Shown here in pieces: positions 24,601 to 35,182 of a stretch of DNA of 64,000 nt. The notes under the pieces were generated by a model that had not been told where the DNA came from, did no database searches, and saw only the letters and a program-made list of their open reading frames with translations. Position 1 is the first letter of the stretch. Each line of letters opens with the position of its first letter. Source of the DNA: Antedon bifida (Eukaryota > Echinodermata > Crinoidea > Comatulida > Antedonidae). The position numbers were made by a program, and so were the translations under genes. The stretch lies in contig OY727099.1 of assembly GCA_963402885.1 (NCBI GenBank), positions 12,636,001 to 12,700,000 on the forward strand, read 5' to 3'.

Positions 24601-27600
24601 CTAGAACACCCCTGTATTATAATGGACCAGTCTGCAACCACGCCCTCATGTGGGAAACGTTCTAACGTACCACCGTCATCATTTTCTTTCATAACGTGGA
24701 GACGTAACGACGTATGATACAAGTGATAACGTTGTTATACATTGTACAGTATACAAAGTTCCTAAAGAAGCTTACGTGCTAATTACCAGACGACAGGATA
24801 TTTACTATTCTTATCGCCGGTTGCAGTACCATTTGCTATATTGTTTGTTCCGTTTTAAATCTGGATCTTCCTTATAAATAAGATTAAAATAAAGAAAACA
24901 CCCAATTTCCATTGGATTTTAGGCCTCTGAACAGCCACACTACCAAGAGGAACAAAAGAACAAAGGAATTTACTTTACACCTGGACTGCCTCAGCTGGGG
25001 CGTGGACTCGCTGTTGCGTGAAACAACAATAAGAACTCAGGTTGTATTGTTCATTTTATTTTGCCTAGTTGCGTATGTACTGTGTTCCGTCGCCGATATG
25101 CCTAAATCGGAATGCATGTAGAGGCCAGCGTGCGACAGTCAAGTGGGACCGCCACTTGCTTTGCATTCACTGCTGCACCTGCAGCCAGGAGTCGCTGTGT
25201 GACATATGCGTGCATTGGACGGCTTCCCCGACGTTGCCGCGTCCGTCGTGGCATGCACGGGTGGTAGACCCCACACCCGAGGAGGTTCAGAAGGAGCCCC
25301 CGGCCTCGCTAATAGAAGCCGAAGCGCCGGTAGAATTGCCCGACGCACCTGCAACGGCCGCTGCGCCTCAACCGCCCAGTAGTACGCAGGACAAAGGTTT
25401 GTCACCAGCCGTACTGGAGGCCATCGCAGCAGCGGTGCGAGCTCTACAGAGTGAGGCTGTGCCCTCGGCATCCTCGCTTAATTATCCCCCTGTGCCAGTA
25501 CTGCCTCCGCAGTACTTTCAAAGTCGAGGGACGGAACCATCGCCGGATGCCGGTGGGTACGATAAGACCATGATAAGACCACTGCTTAGTTAAGATCGCT
25601 CCGACGCTGCACAGGGAGTAGACGGGTTGTAGGCTGTCGTCAATCGTGTAGTTCCTGCTGTACTATCGTACATTGGAGACGAGTACGCGTACAATGGTCC
25701 GAAAATATATTCCACTTTTGAAGTGCGTGCTCCACTAAAGTGGGTAACGACCTGTCCAATTGCGCCACTGGACCCAGAACTGGTCGCCAGGAGCCTAAGA
25801 CCCGTAGGGCTGCTGCGCAAAATCTCGCAGCAGCCTTCCCGCTTCCGCAGGAACAATTCCAAAGATACATCTCGGCACCACCGATCCCGGATGCAGCAAA
25901 AGAGCGTGCTCGCGAGGACCAAGGACTCGACGCCATCGGTATATTTCTGTCTCTTTCGGCCGCAAAAACTGAGGAGGCGCTAATCGTGGTCGACCGTGGT
26001 GCATGTGAGATGTTAAGAACGGTCTCGATGTCGGGCTACCTTCTGTCGTTCCTCGCAGATCCGTATCATTCACAGCACCTTGACGCGGATGTGATCAGCA
26101 GATTACTGGCCTGGTCGCGGACCAACAAGCGAGCACGCCGGGACCGCAGTTCGTGACATGGTGACCGAAGGTACCAGTGACGTGCAGACGAGGTCCGTGC
26201 CGTCGGGGGCCAGTTCAGTGGGAGGTCGCCTCCTACGGTTCGTTCGATAGTGGGAGAAGCTGATGGTAGACAGCTGGATTCTCTCCACATTAAGCTACGG
26301 CTACCGCATAGAATTCACGAGCCCTCCAGTGTGTGGAGGTCCTCGTCCGACCACAATCCACAAAGATCCAATAAAGCAACGAGCACTTATGGACGGGATT
26401 GCCGCGCTGCTCCACAAAGGAGCATGCTGGCTCTGGCCCAAATCAACCGTAATCTTAACTGAGAAGTCCTCGGGGTACTGCCGACTAATTCTAAATCTAA
26501 AACGTCTAAACAAACGATTTATCCGGCCCCGCAGGTTTCGGATGGAGACAGTCTCATCGATCCTGTTAAGGCTAAGACGAGGAGACTGGGCCGCATTGAT
26601 AGATTTTAAAGATGCATACTTTCACGTACCAATCGCAAAAGAAGAACGCTGGTTGTGGTTTCGAATCAACAGTTGTCTCTACCAGTTCATCGTGATGCCT
26701 ATCAACGGCCCCGCGCGTGTTCATGCGCATTGTTCGAGCGCTCAGTGCGTCCTTTCACAAGCACGGCATTCGCATATTCATGTATCTAGTAGATGACTGG
26801 TTAATCGTGGCTCAGTCCAAGGACCGACTGGTGAGCAGTCTCAATTTCGTCCTTCTCGTAACGGAACGCGTAGGGTTCTTAGTGAACCGGGAGAAGTCGT
26901 GCCTGGTGCCAACTCAACATCCCATTTATCTCGGAGCGCAGATAGACCTCGTGTTGGGCAGAGTGTGCCCCTCACAGAAACGGGTAACCAAAGATCTAGT
27001 TCCGTTTTGTCGGCTACGGATGTGGCCGCTGCAACTTCATCTGTCAGCCTTCTACCGGCCAGGTTCAGACTCATTAGACATAGCGGTCCCGATGTCGGCG
27101 TTCATTATAACACACTTCTAATGGTGGCTAACGGACAGCCGATTGTTAGTGGGCAAATCAATTCAGAGATCAATTCCGGACACACGAATAGAAACGGACA
27201 CGTTCCGAAGCAGGTTGGGGTGGTTACTCCAACCAAAGTCACGTCTCCAGCGTTTGGAATGCCAAGGAGGCGTTAGCCCACATCAATCTCTTAGAACTTT
27301 GGGCAGTAGACCGAACGCTGAAGACGCTACTTCCAAACATAACAAATTCACACATCCATATTTGCTCGGACAACACAACCGTGGTCGCGTACATCAACCG
27401 ACAAGGAGGTACGAAGTCTCCGACTCTCTGCTATCACACATGGACGCTCATACATATCCGCTTTTTGCCAGTCTTCTTTACGATCACCCGCTGAGTCTTC
27501 CGGTCCGCGCGGATCTACTGACGCAAAATCGTGCGATGTTCTCGACGATCAACCTACAATCCCTAAACCTGACTATTTGGCCATTGTCAGGGATCAGCTC

Positions 27601-30600
27601 AGAGACTTCTGAATTCCGGACGGCCCAGCCACCCAAATCTAGAAGAGAGTCGACTCTCACCGTCTACAACAGTAGATCTGCGCCTTTTTACATTACCTGT
27701 ATGAATCAGGCTTGCAAGTACGCACTGTGTATGGCTACCGGTCCGCGGTTGCAGCCATTACTCCGCCATTCAAGGATGGCTCGACAGTTCTTCTGCAGTA
27801 ATCACGCAATTGTTACGCGGTATGTTCAGGGAAAATGATAATGGTGGTACGTTGGAACGTTCCCATGTGAGGGCGTGGTTGTGGACTGGTCCATTATAAT
27901 AGAGGGGTGTTCTAGGAACTTTTCACTTTCGTATCTAAAGCCCTCCCTCTGGAGAGCACGGGCTATTGTCGGTTTATACAGGTAAGCTAGCACTCATAGA
28001 GTACTAACACCACTACTGGTTTGTGTAATTAAATTAGACTTTGAATAGGTTATTTTGTAGTTTTAATAAAGCTAATCACTTCTGTAGAAAAATAAAATTG
28101 TTAAATTCAACCAAAACCTGGCAGCCAATTTGACTATTTTTAAAATTTTATTTATTTTTTTTCTGATGGCATATTAAAAAAAAACATTTTTAAAGAATTA
28201 TTTTTTCAGGGGGACAATAACCTTCCTAATCAATAAATCTTCAATATGTTTACAACTCTTTTTTTACAATGCAATAGCAATCGATCTGAATTTTCCATGA
28301 CTGTTTTCCAAACAGACCTAATCACACTATTTAGCATTATCGCTGACTGTCTTACAGTCTGAGAAACTGTCCCTTTAAAAAGCACCACATATTCCTTTCA
28401 TGAGAAAGTGTCCCTTAAAAAAGCACCACATATTCGTTTCATGAGAGTGTCCCTTTAAAAAAGGGCGTCACATGAAAAGGTTATAAAGGAGGGGTACTAC
28501 TGTATACCTCTTTTTTGGTGAACTGACTGCGATGACTCCTTTTGTTAGTGTGACATCCATCTGTGAAGTCGGTACTTGTAAACGTGGAGAGGTTCGTACC
28601 ATGCTTGAGTCTCCTTTACTGAGAAGGCAGGGCCACCGTGGAGCAGCAACTATTGTCAGGTGTTGAACATAGTCCTCAGATTTGCTTGAACTTGCTATAT
28701 CTAATGCTGTTTGACCCCATTTGTTTCTAAATAAAATTTAAATAACCAAGAAAAAAAATAGCAATTTATAATCAATAATCACGTTGTATAACTTTTTCAG
28801 TTCACCAAAAGCTAACTTATGTTCCTTGTGTTCACCGATCATCTAGTGAACCTTCGTTTTCAACGCTTGGCCCGACTATGTGGAATAACCTCACTAAAAC
28901 AATACACAACTTATCGTCGGTGACAAATTTAAAAAAAAATGTTCCTATTAAGTAATGTTCACTAGATGATTGGTTATTGTACAGTAAAGTGCTTTGATCA
29001 TTGTAAGGCGGTATATAAATGACAATGTTAATCTTAATGTTTTTCAAAAGTATTCGCATGGACCAAAAGATGTTTTTTATGCGTAATGCTTTTAACTGCC
29101 GATGCCTTTTCTGTGACGAATCTATACTGCAGTTTCTTGAGTTGTTCATTTCAGCAAAGGAGTTCAATTTGAAATTCAAGCTCAGGAAATATTTAGAACA
29201 CTCATGCTTTTAAGAGCACTCATGCATGCAATTTGCAGCATACAGTAGATTATTTTGTTTGTACTGTTGCAGTACAGTTTGCTCCTTGACCCTAGGCTCA
29301 CATATAATCAATCAGAACTCTTCAGTCTTCTCAATTTATAAACCGTTAACTTAACATTTGTTGTTGTTTGTTGTCTCTAAATCCAAAATGAATTAATAGG
29401 GCACTTTTAATTTGTGACGACCAAGGACCAATTAAAACCTAGATCAGGTCGATTGATGTGTCATTGGTCGTCGTCAGGACCTAGAAACCATCAAACCTGT
29501 GTCGAGGTGAAAACACACATCCCAATATTCCCTATGCGCACAATGTACTAACGTGACATAGTTTGTTCATCATCGCAAATCGAAAGCTTCCTATTATAAT
29601 TTAATATCTGTGAAATAAAGCAATAAACCTTATGTTTAGACTTGCTGATGCGTTCATCATTCGCCGGATAGAAGGCAGAATGCCTGGCTGCTTAACCATC
29701 AAATGCAGGACAGTATTGCCATCGTGATCTTGAGCGTCTGTCATTGCTGATCGTTTGTCTGTTGATATAGTTTAAAAAATAGTGAAGTAGATACTGTACA
29801 ATCCAGTAATGTATGCATAATCAAGTGGTACAGTTTTCTGACCAAACCATGCCAAACCACTTCCTAAATGTTTTGTACTCAAGAATGTGTTAAGATACAA
29901 AGATCAAAATCTAGTTAAATCCTTCAATGTAGGTCTGACATACACAATTGCTACTTAACTTATGAGAGATGAATAAATACTAATACTAATCAATATTTAA
30001 AGAATTTGAATAACCAAAAAACAGCCTATAGTATTACTCTAATTACATAAACAGGTTGAAGAGTAAATAAATGTAGTCACTGCAGTAGTAGTGGATTCAT
30101 TTTGACACTGTTCCTTACCTGGAGTAATATTAATGATAGCATCTGTACAACATATCATCCAATGTGAAAAGTACTCAACTGAAATCTCCTTCTTTAATAA
30201 CGAATGAGCTAGCAACAACATTGGCGTCTGTCGATTCACATTAGCCAGGGAAAGATTGCCACTAAGCAAGTCGACAGTTGAATCTAGGCCTCGTATCTGC
30301 AACTTGTTGTGCAAGCGTAACCGTTGGCTTATTATGGCCCTATGAAGAGCCGTATCACCAGCTTCTGTTTGTAGGTTAGGATCAAAACCTTCTTTTATCA
30401 ACCATTTGACCATTGAATATTTACCTGAAAATGAGACATTGGCAAACAATTAGCAAGTAAAAAGAAATAGTGAGATGAAGCATTATTTATACAATTTTAT
30501 TAAAGCTATCACAAATTTATGAAATTATAGATATGATAAAATAAGAAGTTTTTTTATTAATGACTATTTAAAAAATAATGCTGGTCGCCTGTTCTTGTGT

Positions 30601-31826
30601 ACTGTAACCCTGTGTAATAATAATAATAATAATACGAATTTGTAATGCACCAATTCCATTTTAAGTGATCAAAGGTACGGTGTATGAGAGAGCTTAATTT
30701 GAAAGAAACAGATGAGTTTTCAAGGCAGATTTAAAGGCAGTAGTAGAAGAACATGATCTAATAGAGGCGGGTAGGTCATTCCATAAGCGAGAAGCAGCAG
30801 AAGTAAAGGTGCTTAGGCCATACGGACTGGAAAGGAGATTTTTTGAAGATGAGCGAAGGCGATGGGAAGGTGTGAGAAGAGGAATTTGAACGAGAGAGCT
30901 TTATAGGTTAAGAGAAGTATTTCAAAAATGATGCTCTTTTTGACTGGTAGCCAATGAAGACTACGGAGAGCAGGAGTGACGTGATTGTATCTTGGGGTGA
31001 GCGTGCATACACGGGCGGCATTATTTTGGATGAGTTGCAGGCGTTTAATTAAGGAAGATAGAACAAAAGGAGTTACAGTAGTCGAGCCGAGAAGAATTGA
31101 ACAGTGAGTGAGAATTGTATTGAAATCAAGGTACAGTACTTCAGATGCAGTTGTACTTTGACATGTCAGAATTTACTACTTGTTTTTAATACTAAAGCTA
31201 GAGATGGAACACAAGTTGACCAATGACAAGACAGTTTGACATTGGTCAAATCACTTACGTTGCAATACAGTACGTCCTTGTGTTGCATCTCTAGTGGGAA
31301 CCAAGCATTAGAGACAATCTCTACTTTTTTCAGCGATTTGAAACATTCAATTACATAAAATATGGTTTCGTCAAACATGTACTATGTAGTTCTTTAATTA
31401 GAGAAGACATAAATTGATAGATTTTTAATCATAATAGAAAAGTCTGTTTCCTGTTCTTTAATTATAAAGTCTGGGCTTCATTTTGTAAAAATCGGAATTC
31501 ACCACCGCTTTTTATCATGTAACCCACAATTATCCAATCACATGACAGGAATCTATTTAGGTGTTATTTAAAAAGTCATTAACATTATAATTAGTATTAA
31601 ACATTGACAAACCTAAAGCACAAGCCCAATGAAGCAGTGGGTACTGGAAATCTTTAGATGGATCTGGAATGTTATCAGATATCTTCCACCCTCTTGTCTT
31701 GTAACTTTGTATACACACAGACAACTCAGTCATGTTCTGCCGGTTTGTATTCATAACACATATTAGTAAAGGACAATGCTCATAGCTACAGTTCGCATCA
31801 CAAAATGGCAAATGAACAGATGCCAT
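21653..31826 (-). CDS. Uncharacterised ankyrin-repeat, coiled-coil protein (9 coding exons)
   Basis: Coding exons in transcript order: 31826-31613, 30424-30119, 29758-29629, 28726-28508, 24285-24139, 23684-23524, 22713-22579, 22016-21934 and 21808-21653. They sum to 1551 nt (516 aa), with every junction in phase and GT-AG. The acceptor at 31836 lies just upstream of the ATG, so a 5' non-coding exon is expected; a strong donor at 34582/34581 is a candidate. Residues 1-45 carry a Cys-rich stretch (FCDANCSYEHCPLLICVMN). Ankyrin-type units occupy about 60-240 (YPLLHWACALG, GDTALHRAI, GNTVLHLMV, QTALDIAS). Residues about 240-340 are Ser/Thr/Arg-rich and basic (VVTKRSRKGSPHRRVAF). Residues about 395-516 form a charged coiled coil ending EQDNGKS. 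The order suggests a nuclear or cytosolic scaffold, but I do not recognise an orthologue and assign no function. The 4.2-kb intron 4 contains the nested MITE/DIRS insertion. Confidence 0.85.
22835..22935. repeat. MITE, family C, copy 3 (best preserved)
   Basis: 101 bp with ends TGCTTGGTTCTCACTAG and CTAGTGGGAACCAAGCA in inverted orientation. Internal GACGCAACGCAAAGCGATGG and CATTGGTAACCACG lie between. It is in an ankyrin-gene intron. A second diverged end follows at about 22954. Confidence 0.8.
23357..23514. repeat. Palindromic MITE, family B, copy 5, abutting a splice donor
   Basis: TTAAGCTCTGTCTAAACTAT at the left and TTTGATAGTGTAGTAGACAA at the right. An internal duplicated segment (ATCACTACCATRTTTGAGC, twice) is present. 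The right end stops about 10 bp from the exon boundary at 23524 of the ankyrin gene. Confidence 0.8.
23870..24065 (-). repeat. tRNA-derived SINE (family S)
   Basis: On the minus strand, GGATGACCGAGTGGTTAAGA resembles a Ser/Leu-tRNA A-box region. GGGTTTGAGGC lies at B-box spacing, followed by a tail with CCAAGAACCTAGTACATCTG. The same tail is found at 2770-2850 and 38300-38360. Confidence 0.6.
24527..24685 (+). repeat. DIRS left inverted terminal repeat
   Basis: Begins TAGCTTACCTGTATAAACCG. It is about 90% identical to the reverse complement of 27833-27988 along its full length, including GCCCGTGCTCTCCAGAG and CTATTATAATGGACCAGTC-like blocks. Confidence 0.9.
25069..26156 (+). pseudogene. DIRS gag-like ORF, frameshifted
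   Basis: Frame 25069-25593 begins with a Cys/His-rich segment (CIHCCTCSQESLCDICVHW), followed by a Pro/Ala-rich stretch. A second frame, 25740-26156, continues with charged helical sequence (AAAFPLPQEQFQRYI...). The order and composition fit the first ORF of DIRS elements. The break between the frames at about 25593-25740 means it is not translatable as one protein. Confidence 0.6.
26263..27410 (+). pseudogene. DIRS reverse transcriptase-RNase H, frameshifted
   Basis: The first frame (26263-26715) has RLILNLKRLNKRF and LIDFKDAYFHVPI, which are RT motifs 1-2. It shifts near 26705 into the 26717 frame, which carries the catalytic YLVDDWL and a GFLVNREKS/YLGAQID segment. RNase H residues follow in another frame (ELWAVDR, SDNTTVVAYIN). 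Catalytic aspartates are retained but the reading frame is broken at least twice. Confidence 0.8.
27560..27838 (+). pseudogene. DIRS tyrosine recombinase, N-terminal fragment only
   Basis: Contains the core-binding-domain signature LYESGLQVRTVYGYRSAV, broken by stops. The catalytic R-H-R-Y domain, which should follow, is absent because the right inverted repeat begins at 27833. Either an internal deletion occurred or this is a recombinase-less derivative. Confidence 0.7.
27833..27988 (-). repeat. DIRS right inverted terminal repeat
   Basis: Inverted match to 24527-24685, ending CGGTTTATACAGGTAAGCTA. Confidence 0.9.
28790..29035 (+). mobile_element. LINE (CR1/L2-type) 3' end fragment
   Basis: The short frame SSSEPSFSTLGPTMWNNL then TKTIHNLSSVTNLKKNV matches the C-terminal end (xxGPxxWNxLP...LxxFKxxL) of CR1/L2-group LINE proteins. 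The 3' motif AAGGCGGTATATAAATGACA is typical of their tails. It is in intron 3 edge to exon 4 territory of the ankyrin gene, antisense. Confidence 0.6.
30612..31130 (-). mobile_element. Decayed LINE/SINE-type retroelement fragment
   Basis: Bounded at 30612-30632 by (TAA)n, which would be the 3' tail if the element lies on the minus strand. The body includes GACTGGTAGCCAATGAAGAC, AGGAGTGACGTGAT, TTTTGGATGAGTTGCAGGCG and GAGTTACAGTAGTCGAGCC. This order is one I associate with widespread animal LINE 3' regions. Non-coding here; family not assigned. Confidence 0.5.
31193..31312. repeat. MITE, family C, copy 4
   Basis: Right end TTGCATCTCTAGTGGGAACC. The left end is the diverged inverse (CTAGAGATGGAACACAAG), with GACCAATGACA / CATTGGTCAAA internal arms. 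In ankyrin-gene intron 1. Confidence 0.7.
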
Positions 31827-32079
31827 AGTGTTCACCTGAAATGATAATTTAATGTATCATAAAAACAACTTAAATGAAATTTTAAATGAGTAATTGTTGT
31901 CTTATATATACAATGCCTACAAAAATGTTCATACTGTACAGCCCATACACACTATTAAGGCAATTTTCCACTAGGTCGAATTTGTTCGCGCGAATCGAAG
32001 GCCTCAGCTAATACGCATGCGTAGAGAAGGATTTGAAAGAATACGTATGCGTACAAATTGGCGCTTTCGAAAAAAAAAA

Positions 32080-32370
32080 TTATGAAATTGTTTTTTGGGC
32101 CGAAACACATCATTTTTTGGAGATTTTACAGTGTAAATCGGCAAACCTAAAAAAAACCTGGCAAACCTCCTCCAAATCACTTATTATTGGTTCTATCATG
32201 ACTAGGACTATCATAGCAAGTAATTTATGAGAAAAAAAATTATGAAATTGCTGTAAGTTGTCTTTTTTTTGGGCGAAAAACAAAATTTTTTAGGTAAAAT
32301 ATCAGATTTTACAGTGTAAATCGCGCAAACCTCAAAAAACCCTGCGCAAACCTCCTCCAAATCACTCAAT
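32080..32370 (+). repeat. Imperfect direct duplication
   Basis: The block AAAAAATTATGAAATTG ... ATTTTACAGTGTAAATCG ... CAAACCTCCTCCAAATCAC occurs at about 32073-32180 and again at about 32232-32367. Function unknown. Confidence 0.65.
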
Positions 32371-32954
32371 GTCTATTTTTTATAAGGTACCGTATATTCC
32401 GGCACTTATGATAAATAAAGTTACATGATGAGTTAAATGATGAAATTTGCGTGATTTCAATATTTTAAGCAAAAAATAATTATAAAATTTAGTTTGCGTG
32501 ATATCTGTTTTATAACTAGGCCTACTAATGTACCTACATTTACCGGCACAATTATATTCTAAGTTGATGTGTTTTCAAAATAAAGTTACTGTACATAAAT
32601 ATTTCATGCGCGATTCAAATTTTTATTTGATATAACAAATACATTTTTGTTTGACCCTGCTTACAAATGTATTTATAAATAATGACATGTTGAGATAATG
32701 ATTTTAATTGTTTAATCACCGTTTACTATTTGTTTTATGTACGCACCCAACAATCCTGGACGCCATTTCCGCTCAAGAATAGTGCAATCACAAAAACAGC
32801 TATTTTAAGGAGGTTTTTTATAATGTACTGTATCTCTGTTATATTTGAATGATTTTTATGGCAGTTTCGGTATTGTTATGGCAAATTAATTACCTACAAT
32901 GACATTTTATTTTTTAAGTTATGAAACATCGTCGGCATTGTCTTCTTATTCTTG

Positions 32955-33035
32955 CGTCATGTTTGTTTAATTTGTTATTGTATTATATTATTTTGTAAAA
33001 TGTATTTTTTGCCTGAATAAATAATAATAATTGAT
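32955..33035 (+). mobile_element. LINE 3' tail fragment, second copy
   Basis: Same sequence as at 8362-8445, ending GCCTGAATAAATAATAATAA. Confidence 0.5.
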
Positions 33036-33318
33036 TTTTAAAGTCTAGGCCTATCTCAAAATTGTTAATACGAAACTTTTAAAAAATAGATTCATAGGCA
33101 AAACTTAATAAATTATTATTTAATAACATTCCAGAACTTTCATAGACTAACTCAACATTTATTAACGTCTAAAATACAAAAACAAGACAGTACAATCCAT
33201 AAATAGTTGGCAAAACTAGCGTGCTTTTATGACGTTCCATACATATAGGCCTAGGCTAGGGCCTACATATTATTCTGTTGGGGGCCAACTTAGTTTTTTG
33301 GCCAACCTGATCACAATC

Positions 33319-34124
33319 CAGTGTGCTCCCCAGGCCTTTGAAGCGTCACGGTACCGTGACGCTTGGGTTTTCTACTGAGACGCTTTACGGTCGGCTGTGA
33401 CGCTTAAAACCTTATCCGTGACGCTAAAAATATCAACCACAACCATGGATTAATCCATGCCACAACCAATCTAAAAATAGATTAAATTAATAACAGGCAG
33501 GTACCGAAGCGCGGCGGCATGCATAAAGAGCCTAATGCATACGAGACACGTGATATGACCACTAGACGATATTACAAGCCAAGAAACAAAAGACAAACAA
33601 ACAAAGTGTTATAACAACTGAGATGCGCTTTCACCGGCCGCCGCCAAGAGATGTAAACACGTGTTTTGTTACTGCCATGTCTCTCTTTCGATCTCTAGTA
33701 TTGGCTGTTGTCTGAATCGTCTTTTTACTGTTTGCTAGCGCGCTATGAAGTTTCGTTTCCGGCCAACTAGAGTTGTCCTAATGATGAGTAGGCCTATTTT
33801 TTTTATTAGGGACTTCCCCCTGACGTTCGTAATGAACGCAAAAAAATGTTTCTTATCATGTATGTTTACCGGCGGAAAAAGTAGGCTATGATCGTTTTGC
33901 TGTTTGCTAGCGCACTATAAGTGTTGTTTCCGGCCAAACTAGAGGTGTCATTGAACATGAATGTTACGTGCGAGAGTACCATTTCCGGCCATTTAGGGTG
34001 TCAGTTACCAAAAATCGCTTCGCCACAGCCCCAACCATGGTGGGGCTGTGACTCATGTACTTAGTGCCGGAATGCCCCGGGGGAGAAAGCGTGACGCTTG
34101 ATGTGAATCCTGGGGAGAACACTG
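33319..34124. mobile_element. Non-autonomous DNA transposon (hAT-like TIRs), 806 bp
   Basis: The left end CAGTGTGCTCCCCAGG is the inverse of the right end CCTGGGGAGAACACTG, flanked on both sides by CAATC. CAGTG-type ends are usual in the hAT superfamily, but hAT normally duplicates 8 bp, so the assignment is tentative. A perfect 24-bp palindrome (33341-33364, AGCGTCACGGTACCGTGACG core) lies just inside the left end, and CGTGACGCTT-like words recur in subterminal positions at both ends. No ORF. Confidence 0.65.
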
Positions 34125-34199
34125 CAATCCCATTTGGTCTAACGCCTATTCTTCGGCTAGCTACAGTAGATAATATTAATAAGACTCTATAAATAGCTA

Positions 34200-34520
34200 G
34201 TCTCAGGGTAGCTAGCTAGGCCTAGTACAGTAGTAGCCTAGAGGGCTCCCCCGTAAACTAGTCTACTCACTAGACTTCTTAAACTAGGACAATAGAATAG
34301 GCATAACTTGCAACTAGCCTAGCAGGCCCTAGCCTCCGGCCAGGCATAGGCCTAGTCTAGTTTTCGAGTTAGGCAGAGGGGCAGCCTACTACGGCTAGGT
34401 AGGTCCTCCCCTCCGTCCCGCTACCTATACTCCTAGGCTAGGCCTCTAGGGCCTGGATTTCCTACCCTAGTAGGCCCTGGCCTAGGCTAGGCCCCTAGGC
34501 CTAGGCCTAGGCCTAGCCTA
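34200..34520. repeat. AGGCCTAG-rich tract
   Basis: Many overlapping copies of TAGGCCTA/CCTAGGC words culminate in (CCTAGG)n-like sequence at about 34480-34516. The tract lies just upstream of the candidate 5' UTR exon of the ankyrin gene. Confidence 0.75.
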
Positions 34521-34581
34521 TATACTTTTTAATCATCCTATCTATCTATCTGTTAAAACAAACGTCTCTGCCCAGACTTAC

Positions 34582-34720
34582 CTTTATTAACACGATCCAC
34601 AAATTCTTGGAAAACTAATATTAATATCGATAAACACCCTACTGTACGTTTGATATAATTATTAATAGAAAAGGTTCCTCTTTCTTTTCTAGGCCCGTAC
34701 AGGAGGAGGTGGGAAGTCGG
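34582..34720 (-). other. Candidate non-coding first exon of the ankyrin gene
   Basis: The donor GTAAGT reads on the minus strand at 34581-34576 after ...GTTAATAAAG. The coding exon's acceptor at 31836 has no other obvious partner. The 5' boundary is a guess. Confidence 0.3.
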
Positions 34721-35117
34721 GACACACACACACCGTATACCATCAAGCAGCCACCAGAAGGAGCGAGAGTGCGCGGGTCACGTTTCGTACCTGCCCTTCT
34801 CTGGTTGGTGGCGCTGTTACTTTTTCTTGAACAGCAGAGCCATAATTATTGAATTCAATAGGGCTGTTTGACCATTTTATATGTTCTACCTGGTGGTTCT
34901 TTCTAGGGCCATTTCTTGAACAGAGCCACTATTCACATTGCCATGACAATCAAATGTACAATATATTCGGATCATAAAAAAAAAGAACAAATGGATTTTA
35001 ATAGTAATTTTATAGGCCCACCCGGTATTAAAATTGATATTTTAATATACTCTATCTGACCATGGAGTTATAATCTGACAAATCACAAATATGGATTAAT
35101 AAGTTATAATATTATTA

Positions 35118-35182
35118 ACTGTGTCATTGGTCAACTCGCTTGCTTTGCGCTTCGTCCTTGCGTTGCGTCCTAGTGGGAACCA
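35118..35182. repeat. MITE, family C, right-end fragment
   Basis: CATTGGTCAACTCGCTTGC, then TTGCGTTGCGTCCTAGTGGG and AACCAA. No left end found. Confidence 0.6.

Larger units (their letters stand above)
24527..27988 (+). mobile_element. DIRS-type tyrosine-recombinase retrotransposon, degenerate
   Basis: The ends are inverted terminal repeats of about 155 bp (24527-24685 and 27833-27988). The interior is far more GC-rich and CpG-rich than the flanks. A gag-like region (25069-26156, two frames) has a Cys/His cluster near its start. Reverse transcriptase follows, with the catalytic YLVDDWLI at about 26780-26803. A DIRS-type RNase H region contains HINLLELWAV and SDNTTVVAYINRQGG (about 27275-27410). 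The start of a tyrosine recombinase (YESGLQVRTVYGYRSAVAAI, about 27700-27760) runs straight into the right repeat. Inverted terminal repeats, RT-RNase H order and recombinase are the DIRS hallmarks. Several frameshifts and loss of the recombinase catalytic part make it inactive. No target-site duplication is visible, as expected for this class. Confidence 0.88.
24476..28220. repeat. TTAA MITE, family A copy 4, split by a DIRS insertion
   Basis: 24476-24526 matches one end of the family A MITE (TTAAAGATGTATTGTCCCCC). 27990-28220 matches the remainder in the right order (GACTTTGAATAGGTTATTTT, then GGCAGCCAATTTGAC, then TTTTTCAGGGGGACAATAA). The undisturbed relative at 40840-41176, read in reverse, carries the same blocks contiguously. 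The DIRS element therefore inserted into a pre-existing MITE. Confidence 0.75.

Noticed and set aside
25139-27838. Several long open frames on both strands
   Set aside because: All lie in the GC-rich DIRS element; only the plus-strand gag, RT/RNase H and recombinase frames carry family motifs.
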